From Desulfamplus sp. (lineage in GTDB: Bacteria > Desulfobacterota > Desulfobacteria > Desulfobacterales > Desulfobacteraceae), in assembly GCA_015232555.1 (NCBI GenBank), contig JADFZJ010000024.1:1-47859 (forward strand): a stretch of 47,859 nucleotides of DNA, in the 5' to 3' direction. Shown here in pieces: positions 1 through 7,344 of the stretch. The position numbers and the translations under genes were made by a program. Below the pieces are notes generated by a model. It was not told the origin of the DNA and ran no database searches. It worked only from the letters and a program-made list of their open reading frames with translations. The number at the start of each line of letters is the position of its first letter. Position 1 is the stretch's first letter.

Positions 1-1315
1 TTATATTGATAGTCCATGAGTTTTCACTGTCAGCTTTTGTCTTTTGCAGTTCCACAAACTCAGCTAAATCATTTTCATTTAAAGGGTTGGTCTTGCCAAG
101 ATTACGGTCTAAGTTCAGTTGATAGAACCACACTTTTTGAGTTGAAGAACCTTTTTCAAAGAACAACACCACAGTTTTAACACCTGCACCTGTAAAAGTG
201 CCTCCGGGTAAATCCAGCACTGTATGAAGGTTGCAGTTCTCCAGCAAGAGCTTTCTCAGACTTATAGATGCATTATCGGTATTGCTTAAAAAGGTGTTCT
301 TGATAACAACTCCCGCTTTCCCGCCAGCTTTAAGTATTTTGATAAAGTGCTGCAAAAATAGAGAGGCAGTTTCACCTGTTTTTATGGGGAAATTCTGCTG
401 CACTTCAGCTCTCTCCTTGCCACCAAAAGGAGGATTTGCAAGAACAATGTCGTAACGGTCTTTCTCCTGTATGTCGCTAATATTTTCAGCAAGTGTGTTG
501 GTATGGACAATGTTTGGTGCTTCAACTCCATGCAGAATCATGTTCATTGTGCCAATGATGTAAGCCAATGACTTTTTCTCTTTACCGTAAAAGGTATGTT
601 TTTGAAGTATCTCTGTATCTTTAGTGGATAGACTTTTACTTTTTTTAAGATATTGAAAAGCCTCAACCAAAAAGCCAGCACTACCAGCAGCACCGTCATA
701 AACTGTATTGCCAATCTTTGGAGCTACGACCTTCACAATGGTTTTTATTAATGGTCTTGGAGTGTAATATTCGCCGCCATTACGACCAGCATTACCCATG
801 TTTTTAATCTTACTCTCATAAAGATGGCTCATCTCATGTTTTTCTGTGTATGTTCTGAAACGCAGCTCATCAATAAGGTTGATGACTTCACGTAAGTTAT
901 AACCACTCTGTATGCGGTTTTTCAACTCACTAAATATCTCGCCAATTTTATATTCAATGGTGTCAGCACTTTCAGCATTGGCTTTAAATTTCTTGAAGTA
1001 GGGGAAGAGTTGAATGTTTACAAAATCAGCAAGGTCATCACCTGTCAGGGCTTTGTGGTTATCAAGTTCGACAAGCTCACTATCCGCCTTTTTTTTCTTT
1101 GGTGCTGCCCAAACCGTCCACTGAAACTCAGGTGCAATGATATTTGTGTATGATTTTCCAGTAAGCTCGGCAGCAGTCGCTCTATCTTTTTCCAAATCGT
1201 CTAAATATTTCAGAAACAGTATCCATGAGGTCTGCTCTACATAATCTAATTCACTGCCACAGCCAGCGTCCTTGTGGAGTATGTCGTCTATATTTTTAAA
1301 GGTCTGTTCAAACAT
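1..1315 (-). CDS. hsdM: Type I restriction-modification DNA methylase subunit HsdM (partial, 3' end beyond window)
   Basis: Modification subunit of a type I restriction system, an N6-adenine methylase that works in a complex with HsdS and HsdR. The minus-strand frame is open from the ATG at 1315 to the window edge (438 residues, C-terminus missing). It begins MFEQTFKNIDDILHKDAG, a start typical of HsdM N-terminal helical domains. A methylase core follows, with GGEYYTPRPLI, the SAM-binding YDGAAGSAGFLVEAF stretch and the catalytic NPPFGG motif (complement of about 420-440). HsdS and HsdR are not visible and would lie to the left. Family assignment is firm; specificity cannot be told. Confidence 0.93.
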   Translation of the reverse strand, partial: MFEQTFKNIDDILHKDAGCGSELDYVEQTSWILFLKYLDDLEKDRATAAELTGKSYTNIIAPEFQWTVWAAPKKKKADSELVELDNHKALTGDDLADFVNIQLFPYFKKFKANAESADTIEYKIGEIFSELKNRIQSGYNLREVINLIDELRFRTYTEKHEMSHLYESKIKNMGNAGRNGGEYYTPRPLIKTIVKVVAPKIGNTVYDGAAGSAGFLVEAFQYLKKSKSLSTKDTEILQKHTFYGKEKKSLAYIIGTMNMILHGVEAPNIVHTNTLAENISDIQEKDRYDIVLANPPFGGKERAEVQQNFPIKTGETASLFLQHFIKILKAGGKAGVVIKNTFLSNTDNASISLRKLLLENCNLHTVLDLPGGTFTGAGVKTVVLFFEKGSSTQKVWFYQLNLDRNLGKTNPLNENDLAEFVELQKTKADSENSWTINI

Positions 1316-1617
1316 GGTTTATTTTCTTTTAAATTGGTTTCAAGGTTATAATTATAGTGTGCATTAGTATTATGATGTAAATATGACAATGTTTATTTTT
1401 TTGCAAATATTATTGTTGAAAATCTTAATGGATTAGCAAAAATGGAATTATGAGTAACTTTGTCCGAGTGAGACACTTGTATTATTGGAAGGAAAAGCAA
1501 ATAAGGCTATGGCTGATCAATTGGCAACTGTAAGCAAAGTAAGGCTTTTAAGCCGTGCGGGAGTTTTTTTTCTGATGATGAGATGCAAAAGATTGAAAAG
1601 GCAATTTTAAAAAAGTG
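1316..1617. other. Gap between hsdM and the GlcD-type gene
   Basis: About 300 bases with no intact gene. The half next to hsdM is very AT-rich and presumably holds the hsdM promoter, though I cannot point to clear boxes. The other half carries a degraded MazF/PemK-like coding remnant on the plus strand, annotated separately. Confidence 0.5.
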
Positions 1618-1620
1618 TCA
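1458..1620 (+). pseudogene. Remnant of a MazF/PemK-family toxin (C-terminal part, frameshifted)
   Basis: The plus strand encodes a stretch reading ...KAMADQLATVSKVRLLSRAG, then after a run of eight T at about 1564-1571 the reading continues in a shifted frame as SDDEMQKIEKAILKK. Together these resemble the C-terminal part of MazF/PemK mRNA interferases, where a D-Q-(I/L)-x-T-V-(S/D)-K-x-R-L stretch is followed by L-S-x-x-E-M-x-x-I-x-x-A-I. The N-terminal half is absent: an in-frame stop lies just upstream at about 1455. It is therefore a non-functional relic beside a type I restriction locus. The identification rests on a short segment recognised by eye. Confidence 0.5.
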
Positions 1621-3000
1621 GCTATTTTTGAATATCTTTCCTGGATTTAATATATTGTGAGGATCAAAAACCTTTTTGATTCCCCTCATAATTTCAATTT
1701 CACACTCGCCAAACTCTTTTGGAAGATACTTCATTTTGGTAATTCCAACCCCATGCTCTCCTGTTATTGTTCCTCCAAGCTCCAGCGTATGGGCAAACAG
1801 CTCGTCCATAGCAGATTCGGCAAGCGTAAGCTCTTTTGGGTCTTTACGATTATACATTATGTTGCAGTGGATATTGCCATCACCTGCATGACCAAAACTT
1901 ACAATGGGAAGTCCTGTTCTCTTTTGAATCTGCTCAATTCTTCTAACCATCTCAGGAATGGAGCTTAATGGTACCACAATATCTTCATTTATTTTATTTG
2001 GTGCAATCTTAAAAAGTGCTGTTGATAAAGCCTTTCTTGCACTCCAGATATCTGCTGTCTCTTTTGGATTAGAAGATAAAATTACCTGCTCAGCCCCTTT
2101 GGAAATGCAGAAATTCTTTATCTTTTCAGCCTCTTGTGCTGCTGCCTGAACGCTTCCATCAACCTCAATGATCAAAATTGCATTAATATAGTCAGGAACA
2201 GCAAAACCAAACTTATCTCTGACACAGTCAATTGAGGATTTATCAAGAAACTCAACACATCGAGGAACAATAGACTCTTTGATAATTGAAGAGACTGTAA
2301 TTGCTGCCTCTTCAATAGTCTGAAAAAGGACAGCCATTGTCTTTACAGACGCAGGAAGAGGCAGAATTTTTAAAGTTGCCTGAGTTACAACTGCAAGGGT
2401 GCCTTCTGAACCAACAATAAGACGTGTTAGATCATAACCAGCAACCCCTTTGGCAGTTCTAACACCAGTGTGGATAATTTCACCTGACGGCAGCACTGCT
2501 TCAAGTCCAAGAACATAATCTCGCGTAACTCCGTATTTAACAGCTTTAGGACCTCCTGCACACTCTCCTAAATTTCCCCCAAGAGTGCAAAATGCTGAAC
2601 TTGCAGGATCAGGAGGGTAAAAAAGACCGTGCTGCTCTACTGCTTTATGAAAATCACCTGTAACAACACCTGGTTCAACTCTTGCGATAAAATTGTTGGT
2701 ATCAATTTCAAGGATATGGTTCATTCTGCTCATTGCCATAACAATCCCGCCTTTAATGGGAAGCGAACCGCCTGTCATACCAGAACCGCTACCCCTCGGA
2801 ATAACAGAGATTTTATGGTCAGAGGCAAGAGCAAGAATTTGGGAAACTTCAGAAGTGGAAACAGGAAATACCACCACATCAGGCATAAATGTCTGTCCTG
2901 TTGCATCATAAGCATAACAGCACAGCTCTTCAGGCTCTATAGTGGCATTACCGTTAGTGATTTTATAAAGGGATTTGTAAAGAGAACTGATTAAACTCAT
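1618..3000 (-). CDS. FAD-binding oxidoreductase, GlcD / D-lactate dehydrogenase type
   Basis: Flavoprotein of the GlcD family (glycolate oxidase subunit D, D-lactate or other 2-hydroxyacid dehydrogenases), oxidising a 2-hydroxyacid to a 2-oxoacid. The N-terminal half has the FAD-binding PP-loop PRGSGSGMTGGSLP and GGNLGECAGG. The C-terminal half carries the conserved HAGDGNIHCN and TGEHGVG motifs and ends with FDPHNILNPGKIF, as in complete members. A longer frame begins at a TTG at 3018, but the ATG at 3000 has GAGGT eight bases upstream and is preferred (460 residues). No GlcE or GlcF partner is adjacent, so the electron acceptor and exact substrate are unknown. Confidence 0.9.
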   Translation of the reverse strand: MSLISSLYKSLYKITNGNATIEPEELCCYAYDATGQTFMPDVVVFPVSTSEVSQILALASDHKISVIPRGSGSGMTGGSLPIKGGIVMAMSRMNHILEIDTNNFIARVEPGVVTGDFHKAVEQHGLFYPPDPASSAFCTLGGNLGECAGGPKAVKYGVTRDYVLGLEAVLPSGEIIHTGVRTAKGVAGYDLTRLIVGSEGTLAVVTQATLKILPLPASVKTMAVLFQTIEEAAITVSSIIKESIVPRCVEFLDKSSIDCVRDKFGFAVPDYINAILIIEVDGSVQAAAQEAEKIKNFCISKGAEQVILSSNPKETADIWSARKALSTALFKIAPNKINEDIVVPLSSIPEMVRRIEQIQKRTGLPIVSFGHAGDGNIHCNIMYNRKDPKELTLAESAMDELFAHTLELGGTITGEHGVGITKMKYLPKEFGECEIEIMRGIKKVFDPHNILNPGKIFKNS

Positions 3001-3099
3001 CTTTTTGACCTCAATCAAATATTTTTTTGTTATTTTAACATTCAGATATTGGATTCTTGTTTATTCTCTTTACCATAGAATGTGATCTATATATTAAGA

Positions 3100-4695
3100 C
3101 TAAATTTTTTCGTTCTCAATCTTTTTATACAGATAGTTAAGCTGTTCGCAAAGAGAACCCTGCTGCTGGATTGCCTTTTCAACAGCATTGATTGAGTGGA
3201 TTGCTGTGGCATGATATCTATTAAAACTCTTGCCTATTGTTTTGATAGGCTGATCTGTATATTTGCGGGATAGATAGATTGCCATCTGTCTTGGATGTAC
3301 AAGTTTAGCCTTCCTTGATGTAGAGATAAGATCATCTTCAGAAATACCAAATTCAGTGCAAATAAGCCTCTTAATACTATCTATTGTAACGGCTTTTTTG
3401 CTTTTTGATATATTTGAAAGCACTTGACGGGCAAGATCAAGGTTAATTTTTTCCCCCATAAGCGAGCTTTTAGATGCGACTCCTGCAAGACCGCTTTCTA
3501 ACTGCCTGACATTATCACAAAGCTCTTGGGCAATGTAATCTGCTACCTCATTCGGGATTTTATAACCATTAATCTGAGATTTTTTCTTAAGAATTTTTAC
3601 TCTGGTTTCAAAATCAGGGGCTTCCATTTTTGTTACAAGTCCCATGGTTAATCTCGATTTTAACTGATCGTTCATCTTGGGAATATCATCAGGAAGGTAA
3701 CAGCCGCTGAATATAATTTTTTTTTCTGCATCAAGAAGATAATCCAATGTCATGGCAAGCTCCTTCTGAGTTGCCTCTTTGCCTGATAGGAAATGAATAT
3801 CTTCAAGGATCAGCACATCGCACTTCTTTCTATATTTTTCCTTAAAACTGCTTATTGTATGGTTTTGTATGGAGTGAACCATCTCATTTGTAAAATCTTC
3901 AGCGGTTACATAAAAAACTTTATTTGTAATACCCTGATTGATAACATGATGTCCTACAGCTTGAGATAGATGGCTTTTGCCAAGTCCTGTTCCAGCAAGC
4001 AGATAGAGAGCACCATTTGCATTATTGCCTCCCTGAGCTAAAGAGAGTGAGGCAGAGTAAGCAAAATCATTGTTATTTCCAACAACAAACTGGTCAAATG
4101 TATAATCTTTTTTTAACATTCTGCCAGTGTCAAATGCTCTGGTCAGTCCGGGCAGAGGAAGCTGGTCAGCAGTTGAGTTGCGTTTATAATTATCTGATCT
4201 TGCTTGATTTGTTTGATTGTTTTTTTGCAGCTCCCGCTCTCGAGTTGTTTGAAGATTGGCAACTAAAGAGGTGAAGTTAGTTGAGGAGATGGGTGTCAAC
4301 CCCTTTTTTTTATTTTTATGGGTATCTGCTTTTTGAGAGTCTGGTTTATTCGCATCTGCAATACCAAGTTCAATTTTGACATCTGTAAGTCCATGTTCTT
4401 GACCTAACTTCAAAAACTCCATGGTCATGCCTGCAAGGTAGTTATCTTTAATCCGCTTGTTGGAAAAAGAGTTAGGGCATGCAAGTTTTATCACAACAGA
4501 TTTTGTAGAATCTAAGCCTTGAGGTCCCTTAGACTCAATGGATTTAGCTTGATATTCTTGAGCCTGAATATCTGGATTGTGATCAGCAGCAATGTCAAAC
4601 CCCATAAACTGTATTGGCTGAATCCACATTCTGAAGCTGTGATCAGGCAGGAGGTCTTTCATATTTGCTTTAACTTGATTCCAGACAGATTCCAT
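3100..4695 (-). CDS. dnaA: Chromosomal replication initiator DnaA, divergent
   Basis: Initiator ATPase that binds the origin and opens it. Domain I starts at residue 1 (ESVWNQVKANMKDLL...WIQPI). A long linker covers about 100-195, which largely explains 531 residues against roughly 450-470 usually. The AAA+ domain has Walker A AGTGLGKS (234-241), Walker B VLILED (294-299, with Glu where Asp-Asp is usual), an Arg-finger segment LKSRLTMGL and sensor-II-like NVRQLESGLAGV. The C-terminal helix-turn-helix has HPRQMAIYLSRKYTD, then SFNRYHATAIHS (490-501) in place of the usual F-G-G-R-D-H-(S/T)-T. The start has GGAGGT just upstream. dnaN is not adjacent. The divergent signature may reflect lineage; identity is secure. 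Confidence 0.93.
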   Translation of the reverse strand: MESVWNQVKANMKDLLPDHSFRMWIQPIQFMGFDIAADHNPDIQAQEYQAKSIESKGPQGLDSTKSVVIKLACPNSFSNKRIKDNYLAGMTMEFLKLGQEHGLTDVKIELGIADANKPDSQKADTHKNKKKGLTPISSTNFTSLVANLQTTRERELQKNNQTNQARSDNYKRNSTADQLPLPGLTRAFDTGRMLKKDYTFDQFVVGNNNDFAYSASLSLAQGGNNANGALYLLAGTGLGKSHLSQAVGHHVINQGITNKVFYVTAEDFTNEMVHSIQNHTISSFKEKYRKKCDVLILEDIHFLSGKEATQKELAMTLDYLLDAEKKIIFSGCYLPDDIPKMNDQLKSRLTMGLVTKMEAPDFETRVKILKKKSQINGYKIPNEVADYIAQELCDNVRQLESGLAGVASKSSLMGEKINLDLARQVLSNISKSKKAVTIDSIKRLICTEFGISEDDLISTSRKAKLVHPRQMAIYLSRKYTDQPIKTIGKSFNRYHATAIHSINAVEKAIQQQGSLCEQLNYLYKKIENEKI

Positions 4696-5300
4696 AAACC
4701 TCCGGGTTCATAAATGGTGCGATTTTAATCATTTATCAGCAATTTGAATATATTGAGATTCTAATATATTAGTATTCCTATATTGTGTTAGCCTCTCTAT
4801 TTCATATCATTTTGCAAGTCAAATCTGATATCACTTTGTTAGGATTATATTAGAATTATAGTTATTTAATAGGGATAACCATTTGATTTTAATTGATTTT
4901 TATTTGTGAAACAGAACAACAGCCTTGAAATACAGGAACTTCTTCAATTGGCTGTTATCACATGAGATATTGGAGTTTTAACGAATTTAATTCCTTAGGC
5001 ATAAAACATGAAAATCTATCTTTTATCAGTTTTTTGCCTTTTTTCTTTGATTTAATCCTTTTTTCTCATTTAGGACTATATATATATTATTTTTCGATAG
5101 TTTCACAGCATAGGATACTCCTCTTTATTTACAGCAGGGTTTTTTATTTACACACTTTTTAGTCAGTAGTATATTGACAGCAATTTTAATTGTAACTTTT
5201 TTATCATTAAATAATTTAAATCCAACAATAATTGCAGTCCAACAATAATGGCAGCGAGGCTGCTTATTTTTCTATTAAATGAATTAGAGGTAAAACAGTC
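4696..5300. other. AT-rich gap between divergent dnaA and pdxA; possible replication origin
   Basis: 605 bases without a convincing gene, very AT-rich, placed upstream of dnaA, where bacterial origins often lie. Two copies of TTATTTACA (5125-5133 and 5144-5152, same orientation, 19 bases apart) each differ at one position from the DnaA-box consensus TTATNCACA; a near-box TTATCACA lies at about 4955. CTAATATATTAG at about 4764 is a perfect small palindrome. Promoters for dnaA and pdxA must be here, but none is clear. An origin is possible but weakly supported: no cluster of perfect boxes is visible. Confidence 0.3.
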
Positions 5301-6530
5301 ATGCAGAATCAGAGTGTTCACAAACATCTACAGCATAGATTAGAACAAAATTATGAGAATAATAGACCAGTCATTGGCATTACAATGGGAGATCCAGCAG
5401 GAATTGGTCCTGAAATCATTGTTTCAGCACTATCATCTGTTTCTATACATCAGATATGCAGACCCATTGTTATTGGAGATATTGGTGTTATTGAAAAGGC
5501 AGTTTTATTGAAAAACTGCAAACTAAATATTAATAAAATACCTTCTCATTATTATTACGATGAGAATAATGATGGTGGTGGTGACTTTTCTGATCTTAGC
5601 TTTTCCGCGGACACAATTAATGTTCTGAATCTATCTAATTTGAAATCTCCAAATGTATCTTTCAAAGACGTATCGAAAGAGAATCTAAAAGTGCAGAGTG
5701 CTATGATGGTATCTGCATTTAAGCCGTCTCAAGAGACTGGACAGGCAATGATAGACTACATCACAAAAGCAGTTGAGCTTTGCATGTCTCGAAAAATTAC
5801 CGCAATGGTTACCGCTCCTATCACCAAGACCGCCTTTCAAATGGCTGGCTCTCAATTTCATGGACATACAGAACTGATTGCTCATAGAACCTTCACCCAT
5901 GATTATGCGATGATGCTTGCAGGAGATCGGCTAAAAGTTGTGCTTGTAACTATTCATATTCCGCTTGCTCAAGTGTCAGGACAATTAACTATTGACAATA
6001 TTGTCAAAACAATCAGGATTGCAGGAACTGCATTAAAAAATAATTTTGGTATTAAAAAGCCGAGGATTGCAGTTGCTGGATTGAATCCGCATTCAGGTGA
6101 AAACGGGATGTTTGGCAATGAGGAGGAGCGTATTATCCTGCCTGCTGTTAAAAAGGCAAAAGAGATGCTATCTTTGGAATATGCAGACGAGGCTCTATCA
6201 TTGGAATGTACAAAAGATAGAGAAGTTAATAACATCAGCGGATTTGATATAGATGGACCGTTCCCCCCTGACACCATTTTTTATCATGCAGCACAGGGAA
6301 AATATGACTGTGTAATATGTATGTATCATGATCAAGGTCTTATTCCATTTAAACTGCTCCATTTTAGTGACGGGGTAAATACAACGCTCGGGCTTCCCAT
6401 TATCAGGACATCTGTTGATCACGGCACTGCCTACGACATAGCATGGCAAAACAGGGCAGATCACACAAGCCTTGTTCAGGCAATAAAAATGGCTGTATTA
6501 CAGGCGTGCAGTTTGAATAATCGGTCTTGA
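5301..6530 (+). CDS. pdxA: 4-hydroxythreonine-4-phosphate dehydrogenase PdxA
   Basis: NAD-dependent, metal-dependent enzyme of the DXP-dependent pyridoxal phosphate pathway, oxidising 4-phosphohydroxy-L-threonine. The start of the fold is GITMGDPAGIGPEII (26-40). Metal-ligand histidines are seen in FHGHTELIA, LVTIHIPL and CMYHDQGLIPFK. The C-terminal half has LNPHSGENG and DGPFPPDT, and ends near RTSVDHGTAYDIA. At 409 residues it is longer than the usual roughly 330: there is an N-terminal extension of about 22 residues, an Asn/Asp-rich insertion around 85-130 and a smaller one near 295-310. GAGGT precedes the ATG at about ten bases. It is transcribed divergently from dnaA and is followed by an acidic protein gene and valS. 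Confidence 0.94.
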   Translation: MQNQSVHKHLQHRLEQNYENNRPVIGITMGDPAGIGPEIIVSALSSVSIHQICRPIVIGDIGVIEKAVLLKNCKLNINKIPSHYYYDENNDGGGDFSDLSFSADTINVLNLSNLKSPNVSFKDVSKENLKVQSAMMVSAFKPSQETGQAMIDYITKAVELCMSRKITAMVTAPITKTAFQMAGSQFHGHTELIAHRTFTHDYAMMLAGDRLKVVLVTIHIPLAQVSGQLTIDNIVKTIRIAGTALKNNFGIKKPRIAVAGLNPHSGENGMFGNEEERIILPAVKKAKEMLSLEYADEALSLECTKDREVNNISGFDIDGPFPPDTIFYHAAQGKYDCVICMYHDQGLIPFKLLHFSDGVNTTLGLPIIRTSVDHGTAYDIAWQNRADHTSLVQAIKMAVLQACSLNNRS

Positions 6531-6629
6531 CACAATATTAACCCTTTGATATTTATCCTATAATAACATTTACATTTGAATAAAAACACTGGGTGCAGAA
6601 TCGGGACATCCGATTCAACAGGAGTCTTC

Positions 6630-7292
6630 ATGCACGATATAAAAGATATGAAAGATGATAACTCTGATAACCTTGATATAGATATCGATTTTTCTGATGG
6701 GTTATCTGATGAGCTATCTACTGAATCGTCTGATGAATTTATAGAACTTGAAGATATCTCAGATGGAAAGAATTTCTCTTTTGATGACATAACCGAAGAT
6801 GAATCAAGTAATGTAAAACTCCCTGAAGAGATTGAAGAGCTCACAATGGAGAGTGAAGATGATATTGATGGTGGGATAATTGAGCTTGTTAGTGTGGTGC
6901 AAGATAATTTAAGCGGTGCAAAAGCTGATGAAGATGATGAGATAATTGAGCTTGTTAATGTGGTGCAAGATAATTTAAGCGGTGCAGAAGCTGATGAAGA
7001 TGGTGAGATAATTGAGCTTGTGGATAAAATAGATGTATCTCAAGTTTTGTTAGAAAAAGAAACTTTGCCGTTAGAACCTCAGCATATATCATTGACACGA
7101 GAACCGCCGCCTTTATCATCAGAAACTGAGCCTTTGTTATCATCAGAAGAGCATATTACAGCTCTTCTTGAGAAAGTCATTGAAAATAGATATGGTGCAC
7201 AGTTAGATGCTATGTTTTCACAGGTTATGGAAAATATCCTGAACAGGCAAATGGATGATATTAAGAAAAAAATTTTAACTGCCCTGCAGTAA
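6630..7292 (+). CDS. Acidic low-complexity protein with 22-residue repeats and C-terminal helices
   Basis: I do not recognise a named family. The start is placed at the ATG at 6630, which has AGGAG five bases before it; a TTG at 6576 gives a longer frame but no ribosome site. The 220-residue product has an Asp/Glu/Ser-rich first half, then two full copies and a partial third of a 22-residue unit (IIELV-x-VVQDNLSGA-x-ADED). A Pro/Glu-rich spacer follows, and the last 45 residues (EHITALLEKVIENRYGAQLD..., ILNRQMDDIKKKILTALQ) are predicted amphipathic helix. No signal peptide or membrane segment is seen, so it is probably cytoplasmic. The layout of acidic disordered part plus helical C-terminus recalls PopZ-like scaffold proteins, but this is an analogy, not a match. 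Confidence 0.75.
   Translation: MHDIKDMKDDNSDNLDIDIDFSDGLSDELSTESSDEFIELEDISDGKNFSFDDITEDESSNVKLPEEIEELTMESEDDIDGGIIELVSVVQDNLSGAKADEDDEIIELVNVVQDNLSGAEADEDGEIIELVDKIDVSQVLLEKETLPLEPQHISLTREPPPLSSETEPLLSSEEHITALLEKVIENRYGAQLDAMFSQVMENILNRQMDDIKKKILTALQ
6875..7020 (+). repeat. 66-bp in-frame tandem repeat in the acidic protein gene
   Basis: Units begin GATAATTGAGCTTGTT at 6875 and 6941, and the same segment recurs at 7007, giving a period of exactly 66 bp (22 codons). The first two units differ at only a few bases, so the expansion is recent or maintained by recombination. Confidence 0.9.
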
Positions 7293-7344
7293 ACTACCGC
7301 TACCATTAAAGGGTAGCTTATTTAAGATGCTTAGGAGTTAGTAT

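Noticed and set aside
4962-5162. 66-codon open frame in the dnaA-pdxA gap
   Set aside because: Low-complexity, Phe/Leu/Ser-rich product from an AT-rich region, no ribosome site and no recognisable motif.
5174-5200. Sigma-70 promoter for pdxA beginning TTGACA at 5174
   Set aside because: No acceptable -10 box at 16-18 bases; only a T run lies there.
6527-6564. Promoter TTGACA...TATAAT before the acidic protein gene
   Set aside because: The two hexamers match well but are 26 bases apart, too far for a sigma-70 promoter; only the -10-like box remains.
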